Part shown: one piece after another, positions 1-9,017 of the stretch
Layout of the letters: the number at the start of each line of letters is the position of its first letter
Position numbering within the stretch: the stretch's first letter is position 1
Assembly (NCBI GenBank): GCA_905233345.1
Contig: CAJODQ010000011.1
Span: forward strand, 1 to 64,000
Length of the DNA stretch: 64,000 nucleotides
Direction of reading: 5' to 3'
Source of the DNA: an uncultured Bacteroidales bacterium
Lineage (GTDB): Bacteria > Bacteroidota > Bacteroidia > Bacteroidales > UBA932
Notes under the pieces: generated by a model
Seen by the model: the letters and a program-made list of their open reading frames with translations, nothing else
Databases searched by the model: none
Told to the model about the DNA's origin: nothing
Program-made: the position numbers and the translations under genes

Positions 1-425
1 ACGGTGGCCTTGATGTCTTTGTAGCATTTCACCACGGCTTCGTATTCGCCGACCTGTTTGACCAGGGCGTCGCCCACGAGGGTGATGTTCTTGCGGTCCA
101 CGTCGAAACCGGCGGCCACGAGGGCGTCAGCGACCTGGATGTTGTTGACCGAACCGAACACCTTGCCGGTCTCGCTCACTTTGGCGGGGACCTTCACGGT
201 CACCTCGGCGAGCTTGGCGGCGAGGCTCTCGGCAGCGTCGCGGAGCGCCTGCTCCTTGTGAGCGCGCTGACGCATGTTCTCGGCATGAATCTTCTTGGCG
301 GTCGGGGTAGCCATGATGGCCAGGCCCTGGGGGATCAGCCAGTTTGCGCCGTAACCATTCTTCACGGTCACGATGTCGTCCTTGTTACCAAGGTTCTGAA
401 TGTCTTGTTTGAGAATGACTTCCAT
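1..425 (-). CDS. rplI: 50S ribosomal protein L9 (3' end beyond the window)
   Basis: The reverse strand from 425 translates to a protein beginning MEVILKQDIQNLGNKDD, the classic L9 N-terminus, followed by the charged connecting helix (NMRQRAHKEQALRDAAE) and most of the C-terminal domain. L9 binds the L1-stalk base of the 50S subunit. About 141 codons are present and L9 is usually near 148, so only the last few residues are missing beyond base 1. The start is fixed by a strong AAGGAGGA ribosome binding site overlapping the rpsR stop codon 12 nt upstream; such a strong Shine-Dalgarno site is not common in Bacteroidota. It is the third gene of an rpsF-rpsR-rplI unit, the normal bacterial order. 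Confidence 0.97.
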   Translation of the reverse strand, partial: MEVILKQDIQNLGNKDDIVTVKNGYGANWLIPQGLAIMATPTAKKIHAENMRQRAHKEQALRDAAESLAAKLAEVTVKVPAKVSETGKVFGSVNNIQVADALVAAGFDVDRKNITLVGDALVKQVGEYEAVVKCYKDIKAT

Positions 426-437
426 GGTGTTTCCTCC

Positions 438-704
438 TTATTTCATCAGGTCGGTTACATACGGGAGAAGCGCCAGGTGGCGTGCTCTCTTGACGGCTTG
501 CGAGACTTTCTTCTGGAACTTCAGGGAAGTACCGGTGATACGGCGGGGAAGGATCTTGCCCTGCTCGTTGAGGAACTTCTTCAGGAATTCAGCATCCTTG
601 TAGTCGACATATTTGATGCCTGCTTTCTTGAAGCGGCAGTATTTCTTCTTCTTGACCTCGACGTTGACGGGGTTCAGATAGCGGATGTCGTCGTTCTGTG
701 CCAT
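438..704 (-). CDS. rpsR: 30S ribosomal protein S18
   Basis: The 88-residue product carries the S18 signature ([17 protein letters not shown], then [18 protein letters not shown]). S18 binds the 30S platform as a heterodimer with S6, whose gene lies immediately upstream with a 10-bp gap. The frame is open for 21 more codons upstream, but those would overlap rpsF and do not resemble S18; the start at 704 ([13 protein letters not shown]) gives the usual family length. Confidence 0.98.
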   Translation of the reverse strand: MAQNDDIRYLNPVNVEVKKKKYCRFKKAGIKYVDYKDAEFLKKFLNEQGKILPRRITGTSLKFQKKVSQAVKRARHLALLPYVTDLMK

Positions 705-714
705 AGTCGTATGC

Positions 715-1095
715 TTATTCGGCAGCGGGAGCTTCGGCGGGTGCCTCGGCCGGCTGGGTTGCGCCACTCAGTTTGGCACGACGGCGCTCGGCGTAAGCGA
801 TCGCGTGCTTGTCCATCGACACAGTCTGGAAGCGGAGGATCCGCTCGTCGCGTTTGAACTGGGTCTCAAATTTTGCAATGAACTCCGGTTCTGCCTGGAA
901 CTCGATCAGGGTGTAGAAGCCGGTAGTTTTCTTCTGGATCGGGTAGGCCAGTTTCTTCAGGCCCCAATCCTCCTGGCACACGATCTTGCCACCGTTGTCG
1001 GTGATCAGACCGGTGTACTTGGCAACCGCTTCCTTCATCTGAACATCAGACAAAACGGGAGTTGCAATGAAAACGGTTTCGTACTGTTTTAACAT
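715..1095 (-). CDS. rpsF: 30S ribosomal protein S6
   Basis: The 126-residue product begins [17 protein letters not shown] and contains the S6 core ([17 protein letters not shown]) and the Ala/Pro/Glu-rich tail seen in many S6 proteins. S6 partners S18 on the 30S platform. The open frame extends 19 codons further upstream, but these lie inside a leader hairpin and just downstream of a good promoter, so the start at 1095 is preferred. It is the first gene of the rpsF-rpsR-rplI operon. Confidence 0.97.
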   Translation of the reverse strand: MLKQYETVFIATPVLSDVQMKEAVAKYTGLITDNGGKIVCQEDWGLKKLAYPIQKKTTGFYTLIEFQAEPEFIAKFETQFKRDERILRFQTVSMDKHAIAYAERRRAKLSGATQPAEAPAEAPAAE

Positions 1096-1121
1096 TTCAG
1101 TGGATAAATTTTTATTAATAA

Positions 1122-1148
1122 AGCCCTTCGGGTTTTTCCCAAAGGGCT
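1122..1148 (-). promoter_or_regulatory. Hairpin in the rpsF 5' leader
   Basis: On the minus strand a 7-bp arm (AGCCCTT at 1148-1142) pairs with AAGGGCT (1128-1122), and an inner GGG/CCC pair closes an AAAAA loop. It lies between the promoter and the rpsF start. It may be a S6:S18 autoregulatory leader, which is known upstream of rpsF in many bacteria, or only a 5' stabilising stem. A terminator is less likely because it would lie before the operon and no long U run follows directly. Confidence 0.5.
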
Positions 1149-1149
1149 G

Positions 1150-1181
1150 CAAAAATAGAGAGAATTTTCTAAACTGCCAAA
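1150..1181 (-). promoter_or_regulatory. Promoter of the rpsF operon
   Basis: The minus strand reads TTTG (1181-1178), 20 bases, then TATTTTTG (1157-1150). This matches both Bacteroidota sigma-ABfr elements (-33 TTTG and -7 TAnnTTTG) with the usual spacing. Transcription should start near 1144, within the outer arm of the leader hairpin. It is the best two-box promoter in the window. Confidence 0.75.
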
Positions 1182-1204
1182 TTTTTCGGGCTCCGCTGCT
1201 CTGG

Positions 1205-1248
1205 TTTCCGTTCCGGCCGGCAGAAAAAATGCCGTCCGGCCCGGAAAA
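1205..1248 (-). terminator. Imperfect hairpin downstream of pepD
   Basis: The core CCGGCCGGCA (1213-1222) pairs with TGCCGTCCGG (1230-1239) with one mismatch around a GAAAAAA loop, and TTTCCG/CGGAAA extend it outward. It lies in the 186-bp gap between pepD and rpsF. It may end pepD transcription or be a small palindromic repeat; it lacks a clean U tract. Confidence 0.35.
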
Positions 1249-1281
1249 CCACCCGCTGCTGCGCCCTTATCGCAGCTCATC

Positions 1282-2745
1282 CTACTTCTTCGGGGCGTCT
1301 TCGATGACGGCCTGGATGAATTGCCACCATTTCGCGACGGAAGGTACGAAGGCGCGCTCGTCCGGGGAGTGAGGCGATTTAAGGGTCGGGCCGCAGGAGA
1401 TCATGTCCCACTCAGGATAGGCGCCTGCCAGAATGCCGCACTCGAGGCCGGCGTGAATGGCCATCACGGCCGGTTCCTTGCCGAAGAGCTTCTTGTACTG
1501 CTGTTTCATGGTCTTGAGGATGGGCGACTTGAGGTTCGGCACCCAGCCGGAGTAACCGCCGTCGAAGAAGACCTTGGCGCCCGCCAGCTCGAAGCAGCAG
1601 CGGATGGATTCGGCGAGGTCTTCCTTCAGGGAGTCGGTCGAGCCGCGCAGCAGCGTCCTGACCTCGATGACACCTTTCTCCGTCTTGACGATGGCCAGGT
1701 TGTTGGAGGTCTCAACGAGGTCCTTCACTTCCAGGCTCATGCGGTCGACGTTGTTCGGGCAGGCGTAGAGCGCCTTGATGAGCTTCAAGCCCGTGGTGCC
1801 GGCAATGACCTTCGAGGCCTTGGTCGGGGCGATGGTGATCGAGACGTTCGGGTCGATGGCGGCGAGTTCCGACTTGACGGTGGCCATGGTGCCGCCGACC
1901 AGGCGGGTGGCTTCGTTCTCCATGCCGGCCGGGATGGCAACGACCGCCTCGGCCTCACGCGGGATGGCGTTGCGCATGTTGCCGCCGTTGAAGCTCACGA
2001 GCTTGCCTTTGAAGTCACGCAGCATCGGCAGCAGCACGCGGGCCATTACCTTGTTGGCGTTGCCGCGTCCTTCGTTGATCTCCATGCCGGAGTGGCCGCC
2101 GCGCAGGCCGGTGACGATGATCTGGAAAGCCTTGTAGCCTTTCGGCATCGGGGCCTCTTTGTATTTGAAGGTGACGTTGGCGTCGAGACCACCGGCGCAG
2201 CCCACGTAGAGTTCGCCTTCCGTTTCGGAGTCGAGGTTCAGCAGGATTTCGCCCTTGAGCACGCCCGGCTTGAGGGCCTTGGCACCCACCATGCGGGTTT
2301 CTTCGTCGACAGTGAAGAGGGCTTCGAGGGGTCCGTGTTTCAGGGTCTTCGACTCGAGCACCGACATGGCGGCCGCCACGCCGAGGCCGTCGTCCGCGCC
2401 GAGGGTGGTGCCGCAGGCATACACCCAGTCGCCGTCTTTCTCATGGACGATGCGGGTCTCGATCGGATCCTTCACGAAATCGTGCTTCTTGTCGTTGTTT
2501 TTCTGCGGGACCATGTCCATGTGGGCCTGCAGCACGATGCCCTTACGGTTTTCCATGCCCTTGGTGGCCGGTTTGCGGATGATGACGTTGCCGCACTCGT
2601 CCTGGAAGGCCTCAAGGCCGAGGTCCTTGGCCCATTTGACGAGGAATTTGGCGACTTTCTGGGTATGTCCGGACGGACGGGGAATCTGGGTAAGTGCGTA
2701 GAAATTGTTCCAGACGCACTTCGGTTCTAATTTACGGATAGGCAT
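1282..2745 (-). CDS. pepD: Aminoacyl-histidine dipeptidase (M20 family, PepD)
   Basis: The 487-residue protein is a cytosolic di-zinc dipeptidase that cleaves Xaa-His and many other dipeptides. The M20C metal and catalytic motifs are in order: HMDMV (His75, Asp77), GADDGLG (Asp118/119), DEETRMVGA (Glu148/149), LDSE (Asp172) and a C-terminal HSPDE (His459). Length and motif spacing match PepD. There is no signal peptide. It starts about 20 bp after the DUF4831 gene stop and may be co-transcribed with it; the ribosomal operon downstream has its own promoter. Confidence 0.93.
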   Translation of the reverse strand: MPIRKLEPKCVWNNFYALTQIPRPSGHTQKVAKFLVKWAKDLGLEAFQDECGNVIIRKPATKGMENRKGIVLQAHMDMVPQKNNDKKHDFVKDPIETRIVHEKDGDWVYACGTTLGADDGLGVAAAMSVLESKTLKHGPLEALFTVDEETRMVGAKALKPGVLKGEILLNLDSETEGELYVGCAGGLDANVTFKYKEAPMPKGYKAFQIIVTGLRGGHSGMEINEGRGNANKVMARVLLPMLRDFKGKLVSFNGGNMRNAIPREAEAVVAIPAGMENEATRLVGGTMATVKSELAAIDPNVSITIAPTKASKVIAGTTGLKLIKALYACPNNVDRMSLEVKDLVETSNNLAIVKTEKGVIEVRTLLRGSTDSLKEDLAESIRCCFELAGAKVFFDGGYSGWVPNLKSPILKTMKQQYKKLFGKEPAVMAIHAGLECGILAGAYPEWDMISCGPTLKSPHSPDERAFVPSVAKWWQFIQAVIEDAPKK

Positions 2746-2766
2746 AATGTAATGTTATAAGATTAT

Positions 2767-3795
2767 TTATCGGATAAGCAGGGAATTGAGGGGCAGGGTG
2801 CTTTCTTCGCCCAACTGGTAGACCGGGACCCGGCTCTCAAGCAGCAGGTGGCCGTCGTAGTTTACGCGGCAGCGGGTGATGGCGGGGATGCGGTAGTGGA
2901 CGAGGACGTCCTTGCTGCGGTCGGAGGCCGCTTCGGGGGTGGTAAGGGGCTCAGCCACGAACTCGATGGTCACGGGCTTGCCTTCCGTGGAGGAGGCGGG
3001 CTGCAGCCCCTGGGCGCTCACGCGCAGGGCGGTGTAGCGCTGTTCCTTTGCGTCGGAGGACGGGGTTACGTCGAAATGCTTGATTTCAAGGGATTCTTCG
3101 CTGACGCCATAGAAGAGTGTGAGGTAGCGCTCTTCAAGGCGGGTGAGTTCATCGATGGCGGCCTGCAGGGCTTCGCCACTGAAGGTGGCGTCGGTGTCGC
3201 CGGTGGCGATCTGCTGGCGTTTCTCGCGCAGGCTGAAGATCATGGCAGCGGCATCGGCGGCCTTGCGGTCGGGCGATTTCTCCACCACATTGTCCTGTGT
3301 CACGGGTACGCGCTCATAGCCTTCGCCGGAGCGGACGGCCTTGTAGAGGGTGGTCGTCTCGTGCCCGAGGTTGCCCAGCGGGTCCACGCCCTCGAAGCGT
3401 TCGTTGCCGGCCTGGCTGGTGAAGCGCCAGGCAGCGGGCGTGCCTGTGTAGTCATCGGCCATCACCACGAGGCCCTGGGCGCAGAGCTGCAGGAAATTGA
3501 TGTTCGCGCGCTCCGGCAGGGAGATGGAGTAGCGGAAGGCCGGGTCGGCTTCCACATAGGGCGTCAGGGTGATGGATTCGAGGGTGTAGCGCGTCTCGTT
3601 CTGGGTGCGGGCGGCTACGCCGAGGTATTTCTGGGCAAAGGCGGCATAGGGCCCTGCGGTGAAGGCTTCGCGCCGGGCTTCGACCGTCAGGCGGACGGTC
3701 GTGCGGGGCAGGCTGTACACCGCTGCGCCGGCTTGTGCCCGTGCTTCGGGTAGCAGCAACAGCAGGAGGGACCAGGCCAAAAGAATTCTTTTCAT
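2767..3795 (-). CDS. DUF4831 family exported protein
   Basis: The 342-residue product has a signal peptide (MKRILLAWSLLLLLLPEARA, cleavage near ARAQ) and then the pattern LPRTTVRLTVEARREAFTAGPYA...QKYLGV that I recognise from DUF4831, a Bacteroidota envelope family of unknown function. A start three codons upstream (3804) is possible, but the signal peptide begins naturally at 3795, and the promoter box at 3816-3823 would leave almost no leader for 3804. It diverges from the GH92 gene and precedes pepD. No catalytic motif is visible. Confidence 0.75.
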   Translation of the reverse strand: MKRILLAWSLLLLLLPEARAQAGAAVYSLPRTTVRLTVEARREAFTAGPYAAFAQKYLGVAARTQNETRYTLESITLTPYVEADPAFRYSISLPERANINFLQLCAQGLVVMADDYTGTPAAWRFTSQAGNERFEGVDPLGNLGHETTTLYKAVRSGEGYERVPVTQDNVVEKSPDRKAADAAAMIFSLREKRQQIATGDTDATFSGEALQAAIDELTRLEERYLTLFYGVSEESLEIKHFDVTPSSDAKEQRYTALRVSAQGLQPASSTEGKPVTIEFVAEPLTTPEAASDRSKDVLVHYRIPAITRCRVNYDGHLLLESRVPVYQLGEESTLPLNSLLIR

Positions 3796-3815
3796 ATTTC
3801 GCATGGATTATCCCG

Positions 3816-3846
3816 TAAAATTAACCAAAAATTTGTATTTTTACAA
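3816..3846 (-). promoter_or_regulatory. Probable promoter of the DUF4831 gene
   Basis: The minus strand reads TTG (3846-3844), 20 bases, then TAATTTTA (3823-3816), a near match to TTTG-N19/20-TAnnTTTG. On the opposite strand TATTTTTA (3836-3843) lies 5 nt before the GH92 ATG, so the 45-bp gap appears to hold two overlapping divergent promoters. Confidence 0.5.
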
Positions 3847-3848
3847 CT

Positions 3849-6791
3849 ATGAAAAAGCATCTGATTCTCCTCGTCTTGTTGGCAGGCATTCCGTTCCTGC
3901 TCCAGGCCGGTATCCTCCGCACAAAGCATGCCGACCTGGTCAATCCTTTCATCGGAACCGATTTTCACGGCCATACCTTCCCCGGCGCCGCGTATCCTTT
4001 CGGCATGATCCAGCTCAGCCCGGACACGCGCGAACACAACTGGGACGGCTGTTCCGGCTACCACTACAGCGACACGACCATCAACGGCTTCAGCCATACG
4101 CACCTGAGCGGTACCGGCTGCGCTGACCTGTGCGACATCCGGGTGATGCCCGTGACGGGCTTTACGGAACCCGGGCCGGAGGAGAGCTACCGTTCCGGCT
4201 TCTCGCACGACCGCGAGGAGGCCTCGGCAGGGTACTATAAAGTACACCTTGACCGCTGGGATGTGGATGCCGAACTGACGGTCGGCCGCCGCATTGGCGT
4301 GCATCGCTACAGCTACCCGGACGATGCCGTGCCCCAGTTGATGCTCGACCTGGTGCCGCGCGACAAACTCCTGGGAACGAAGATCACACAGGTGGGTGAC
4401 TATGCGATCCAGGGCTACCGGCGCTCCGAATGGTGGGCCGACGACCAGATTGTTTATTTCTATATGGAGTTTTCCCGACCCATCACCGATATTGTGATTG
4501 AAAAAGGAGCAGATCAGAGCCAGGACGGCATCCGCGCGCTGCTCTCCTTTGACACGCGTTCGGGCCGTTCGCGTTCCCACGAACTCATTGTGCGGGTGGG
4601 TATCTCATCGGTTTCCGAAACCAACGCCCGGGCCAATCTCGAATCGGAGAACAGCTGGCTCAAGCGCGGCATCTTCTCTTTCGATCTGCTCCGGGAATCC
4701 ACCCGCCATGCCTGGGAGAAGTTCCTCGCGAAGATCGATGTGGAGGGCGATCCAGAGGCCATGCAGATCTTCTATACGGCGCTCTATCATACCGCCATCG
4801 CGCCGAGCCTCTATTCCGACGCCAATGGGGAGTACCGCGGCATGGACCGCAAGGTCCACAGGACCGACGGCTGGGACCGCTACCATATCTTCTCGCTCTG
4901 GGACACCTACCGCACCTTGCATCCGCTCTTCAACATCATCGAACGGGAGCGGACGGTCGACTTCATCAAGTCGATGATATCTATTTACGAAGAGCAGGGC
5001 AAGCTGCCGCGCTGGGAACTCAGCGCCAACGAGACCGACTGCATGATCGGCTACAGCGCCGCACCGGCGATTGCTGACGCCGTGGTCAAGGGTATCCGGG
5101 GCTTCGACCTGAAGAAGGCGCTGGAAGCCCTGGTGGCCACCGCCAACTATCCGGAGTACGGCATCGACATCTACCGCGACAATGGCCTGGTGCTGGGCGA
5201 CAAGGTGCATGAGGACGTTTCCCGGACTCTGGAATACGCCGTCGACGACTGGTGCATCGCGCAGGTGGCCCGCGCCGCCGGCGACCGCCGTACCGAGGCG
5301 CAGTTCCTGACCCGCAGCCAGTACTGGCGCAACGTCTACGATCCTTCTACCGGCTTCATGCGTCCCCGCGTCAACGGCATGTGGCTCGATCCCTTCGATC
5401 CCACGGAGGTCAACAACCACTACACGGAAGCCAATGCCTGGCAGTATTCCTTCCACGTGCAGCACGACATCGCGGGCCTGACCGAAGTCAGCGGCGGTGA
5501 CGGCTCCATGGAGCAGTGGCTCGACGAACTCTTCACCACCTCCAGCCAGTCTACCGGCCGGGAGCAGGCCGACATGACCGGCATGATCGGGCAGTACGTC
5601 CAGGGCAACGAGCCGAGCCACCACATCGCCTACCTGTACGATTATATCGGTGTCCCCTGGAAGACCCAGCGGATGGTGCGCCGCATCATGGACGAACTCT
5701 TCACGACCCAGCCCGACGGTCTCTGCGGCAACGAGGACTGCGGCCAGATGTCGGCCTGGTATGTGATGAGCGCCCTGGGCTTCTTCCCCGTTACGCCGGG
5801 CAGCGACCAGTATGCCATCGGCTCGCCGATCTTCCGCAACGCCGTGATCCACCAGGAAAACGGCAAGGACTTCACGATCCGCGCCCCGCGCACCAGCAGC
5901 GCCAACCACTACATCAACCATGTGATGCGCGACGGCAAGCCTTACACGAAAGCCTACATCCGCTTCTCCGATATCGAGGAGGGCCATACCTTCATCTTCG
6001 GCATGGACGAGACGCCCAACCCGGAATTCGGCGCCCAGCCGTCACAGCGGCCCGTCTCGGCCGTGGAGCAGACCATTGTGGTCAACCCCTGGTTCAAGGT
6101 GCCTTCCGCCACGTTCAACGCCTTCACCAAGGTGGAGATCGAGGCTGCCGACAAGGACTACCGCATCTGGTACCAGATGGTGCCGGAAGGCGGCACGCCC
6201 GGCGGCCCCTTCGACCTGTATGAACGGCCTTTCACGATCAGCCGCAGCTGCACCATCTACGCTTATTGTACCGATGCGGCAGGCAACCGCAGTTTCACGA
6301 TGCAGACGACGCTGCACCGTGTTGACAACAACTACCGGGTACAGCTCGTGCATCCCTGCAATCCGATGTATACCGGCGGTGGTGACAATGCTATCGTCGA
6401 CGGCCTCCGCGGTCAGAAGAACTTCCGCCTGGGCGGCTGGCAAGGCTTTCAGGATACGGATTTTGAGGCTGTCATCGACCTGGGCCAGGTGAAGCAGATC
6501 AACGGCCTGAGCACCGGTTTCCTGCAGGATACCGGCGCCTGGATCCTGCTGCCGGTCTGGGTGGAGTACGCCACTTCGCTCGACGGCAAGCAATATGTGA
6601 CGCACGACCGGTTGACGCACGAAGTCGATCCGCAGGACTATACGGTCCAGATCCATGAATTCACCGATCCGGTCCATGCCAAGGCGCGCTATGTCAAGGT
6701 GCTGGCGCACAACTTCGGTACCCTCCCTGCCTGGCACGACGGTGCCGGCGGCCAGGCGCACATCTTCGTCGACGAAGTCACGATCCTGTAA
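3849..6791 (+). CDS. GH92 family alpha-mannosidase with C-terminal carbohydrate-binding domains
   Basis: The 980-residue exported protein (signal peptide 1-20) has the GH92 fold: DLVNPFIGTDFHGHTFPGAA, YPFGMIQLSPDT, GCSGYHYSDTTINGFSHTHL, the helical-barrel motif LWDTYRTLHPLF, and the acidic motifs GNEPSHH (Glu588) and GNEDCGQMSAWY (Glu629/Asp630). GH92 enzymes are calcium-dependent exo-alpha-mannosidases acting on N-glycans or yeast mannan. Residues near 735-835 resemble a chitobiase C-terminal-like Ig domain, and 850-980 look like an F5/8 type C (discoidin) domain. There is no lipobox, so it is likely periplasmic. It lies 3 bp before a transglutaminase lipoprotein gene. No SusC/SusD pair is present, so this is not a classical utilisation locus. 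Linkage specificity cannot be read from sequence alone. Confidence 0.93.
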   Translation: MKKHLILLVLLAGIPFLLQAGILRTKHADLVNPFIGTDFHGHTFPGAAYPFGMIQLSPDTREHNWDGCSGYHYSDTTINGFSHTHLSGTGCADLCDIRVMPVTGFTEPGPEESYRSGFSHDREEASAGYYKVHLDRWDVDAELTVGRRIGVHRYSYPDDAVPQLMLDLVPRDKLLGTKITQVGDYAIQGYRRSEWWADDQIVYFYMEFSRPITDIVIEKGADQSQDGIRALLSFDTRSGRSRSHELIVRVGISSVSETNARANLESENSWLKRGIFSFDLLRESTRHAWEKFLAKIDVEGDPEAMQIFYTALYHTAIAPSLYSDANGEYRGMDRKVHRTDGWDRYHIFSLWDTYRTLHPLFNIIERERTVDFIKSMISIYEEQGKLPRWELSANETDCMIGYSAAPAIADAVVKGIRGFDLKKALEALVATANYPEYGIDIYRDNGLVLGDKVHEDVSRTLEYAVDDWCIAQVARAAGDRRTEAQFLTRSQYWRNVYDPSTGFMRPRVNGMWLDPFDPTEVNNHYTEANAWQYSFHVQHDIAGLTEVSGGDGSMEQWLDELFTTSSQSTGREQADMTGMIGQYVQGNEPSHHIAYLYDYIGVPWKTQRMVRRIMDELFTTQPDGLCGNEDCGQMSAWYVMSALGFFPVTPGSDQYAIGSPIFRNAVIHQENGKDFTIRAPRTSSANHYINHVMRDGKPYTKAYIRFSDIEEGHTFIFGMDETPNPEFGAQPSQRPVSAVEQTIVVNPWFKVPSATFNAFTKVEIEAADKDYRIWYQMVPEGGTPGGPFDLYERPFTISRSCTIYAYCTDAAGNRSFTMQTTLHRVDNNYRVQLVHPCNPMYTGGGDNAIVDGLRGQKNFRLGGWQGFQDTDFEAVIDLGQVKQINGLSTGFLQDTGAWILLPVWVEYATSLDGKQYVTHDRLTHEVDPQDYTVQIHEFTDPVHAKARYVKVLAHNFGTLPAWHDGAGGQAHIFVDEVTIL

Positions 6792-6794
6792 TTT

Positions 6795-9017
6795 ATGAGA
6801 AAGCTTTTCTTTCTACTGGCAGCGCTTGCTGCGCTGGTTTCCTGTGGAAGCGGGCCGAAGACGGAGTCCGAAAAGTATGTCGATTTCCTGTACGCCAACA
6901 TGCCCTGGCCGGATTTGGCAGCGCAGCCGATGACCTACTGGCAGGCCAATGTTGACAAGACGCTGGAAGTGCGCGAGCGAATGGGCTGGGACATTCCCGA
7001 GCGGGAGTTCCGGCACTTCGTGCTGCCGCTGCGCGTGAACAACGAGCCGCTCGACGATTTCCGCACGCTGTATGCCGATACGCTCTGCGCGCGCGTGGAG
7101 GGAATGTCGATCGGCGAGGCGGCGCTCGAGATCAATCACTGGTGCCACGAGATGGCCACCTATCAGCCTTCCGACGGGCGTACGTCTTCTCCGCTGCAGA
7201 CGATTCAGCGGGGCGTGGGACGCTGCGGCGAAGAGTCGGTGCTGGCTGTGGCGGCGCTGCGTGCCGTGGGGATTCCCGCCCGGCAGGTCTATACGCCGCG
7301 CTGGGCCCATACCGACGACAACCATGCCTGGGTGGAGGTCTATGTGGATGGCAAATGGCAGTTCATGGGGGCTTGCGAGCCCGAGCCACGGCTCAACATG
7401 GCCTGGTTCACCGGGCCCGTATCGCGGGCGCTGATCCTGCATACCAAGGCCTTCGGCGACTATCAGGGCGATGAGGATGTGATTCAGCGGACGCCCTGCT
7501 ACACGGAGATCAACGTGATCCGCGGCTACGTGCCGGCACGGCGCAGCGTCGTGACAGTGCTCGATAAAGTGGGCAAGCCCGTGAAGGATGCCCGCGTGGA
7601 ATTCAAGATTTATAACTACGGTGAGTATTATACGGTGGCTGCTTATCAGACGGACCGCCAGGGGCGGGCTGCGCTCGACATGGGTTGCGGCGACATGGTA
7701 GCCTGGGCGGCGAAGGATGGCCGTTTCGGTCTGGCCGTGATCGACAGCGAGGCGGTGACGGTGACGCTTGACCATGCGGTGGGCGAGGGTTTCTCGCTGG
7801 ATCTGGATATCGTCCCGCCAGCGGAAGATCCGCTTCCGTCGGGCGCGACGCCCGAAGAAGTAGCGCGCAACGCCGGGCGGCTGAAGGCGGAGGATGCGCT
7901 GCGCGAAGCCCGGCCCAAGGGCAACGCAGCGGTGCTCGATGCCTTTCTGGCGGCACACGACGATGCCAATGCCCGTGCGCTGGTCGCGTCTTTGAGCGCC
8001 AAGGACCGCGGCGATGTGACGCTGGACGTGCTGGAAGATGCCTACGCGCACATTGACGGTGTTTTCGATCCGCTGCGCGACTGCCCGCGGGTGGACATTG
8101 AGCCGCTCAAACCGTATTTTGCCGAACTTTCCGCACTGGGCCTGCAGTCCCGGTCGGAGATTGTGAAGTGGATGGCCGCCAACATCCGACTGGATAACAA
8201 GCACAACCCCCAGGGGTTGCGGATGGCGCCCATCGACGTGCTGCACAGCGGCAAAGCAGACCGCAAAAATCGCGACATCTTCTACGTGGCGCTCTGCCGG
8301 GCCAGCGGCCTGGAGGAGCAGCTCGATCCGCTCACGGGCTACGCTTCGATGGACCCCGAGGAGCGCCCGGCCGTTGCCAAAGGCATGCTGGAAGTCAGCT
8401 ATGATGGTCAGGATGCACCGGAATATTACTATCAGTTTACCCTGACGAAGATCTTTCCTGCGACGGGGGAGACGCGTCTCTGCACGGTCGGCGAAGATTC
8501 CGACCACAATCCCTGGAACAGCATCTTCCCGCTCGAACTCGAGGAAGGCTATTACATGCTGACCAGCGGCACGCGCTTGGCCGACGGCAGTGTGCTGTCG
8601 CACAATGAATTCTTTACGGTAACGGCCGGCGAAACGACGCAGGTGCCGCTGGTGATGCGCAAGGCCGAGAATCAGCTTTCCGTGCTGGGCACGATGGATG
8701 CCGACCGCTTCCTGCCGCAGACTGGCCGTGGCTACTACATGCTGGCCGTGCTGGGCGAAAGAGATGAACCGTCGGTGCATGCGCGCCGGCAGTTGGAGAC
8801 CCTGCAGCCGGTGCTGGCGCAGTGGGGGAGGCCGGTGCTCATCGAGGCAGATGCGGATGGCTCGATCCTGGAGATGCTTTGCAGCGGCGTCAAAAGCGAA
8901 TCCCGCCAGAAACCAGTCGTGACGATTTGCGACAGTTTCGGCCGCATCGTCTATTTCTCACAAGGCTACAACACCTCCCTGGCCGAGGACATCAAGCGCA
9001 TCCTCCCGCAGTTATGA
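6795..9017 (+). CDS. Transglutaminase-like lipoprotein
   Basis: The 740-residue protein has a lipoprotein signal (ALVSC, Cys17). A transglutaminase/protease-like core follows, with the catalytic Cys in GRCGEES (about Cys144) and His in DDNHAWVEVYVDGKWQ (about His177); GACEPEP follows where the third residue would be expected. Residues around 255-330 look like a carboxypeptidase-regulatory-type beta domain (VTVLDKVGKPVKDARVEF), and a long C-terminal half contains further beta domains. Such proteins are common in Bacteroidota and may be peptidases or cross-linking enzymes; the substrate is unknown. It lies between the GH92 and cutC genes and its stop overlaps the cutC start, so the three are probably one transcript. 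Confidence 0.8.
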   Translation: MRKLFFLLAALAALVSCGSGPKTESEKYVDFLYANMPWPDLAAQPMTYWQANVDKTLEVRERMGWDIPEREFRHFVLPLRVNNEPLDDFRTLYADTLCARVEGMSIGEAALEINHWCHEMATYQPSDGRTSSPLQTIQRGVGRCGEESVLAVAALRAVGIPARQVYTPRWAHTDDNHAWVEVYVDGKWQFMGACEPEPRLNMAWFTGPVSRALILHTKAFGDYQGDEDVIQRTPCYTEINVIRGYVPARRSVVTVLDKVGKPVKDARVEFKIYNYGEYYTVAAYQTDRQGRAALDMGCGDMVAWAAKDGRFGLAVIDSEAVTVTLDHAVGEGFSLDLDIVPPAEDPLPSGATPEEVARNAGRLKAEDALREARPKGNAAVLDAFLAAHDDANARALVASLSAKDRGDVTLDVLEDAYAHIDGVFDPLRDCPRVDIEPLKPYFAELSALGLQSRSEIVKWMAANIRLDNKHNPQGLRMAPIDVLHSGKADRKNRDIFYVALCRASGLEEQLDPLTGYASMDPEERPAVAKGMLEVSYDGQDAPEYYYQFTLTKIFPATGETRLCTVGEDSDHNPWNSIFPLELEEGYYMLTSGTRLADGSVLSHNEFFTVTAGETTQVPLVMRKAENQLSVLGTMDADRFLPQTGRGYYMLAVLGERDEPSVHARRQLETLQPVLAQWGRPVLIEADADGSILEMLCSGVKSESRQKPVVTICDSFGRIVYFSQGYNTSLAEDIKRILPQL

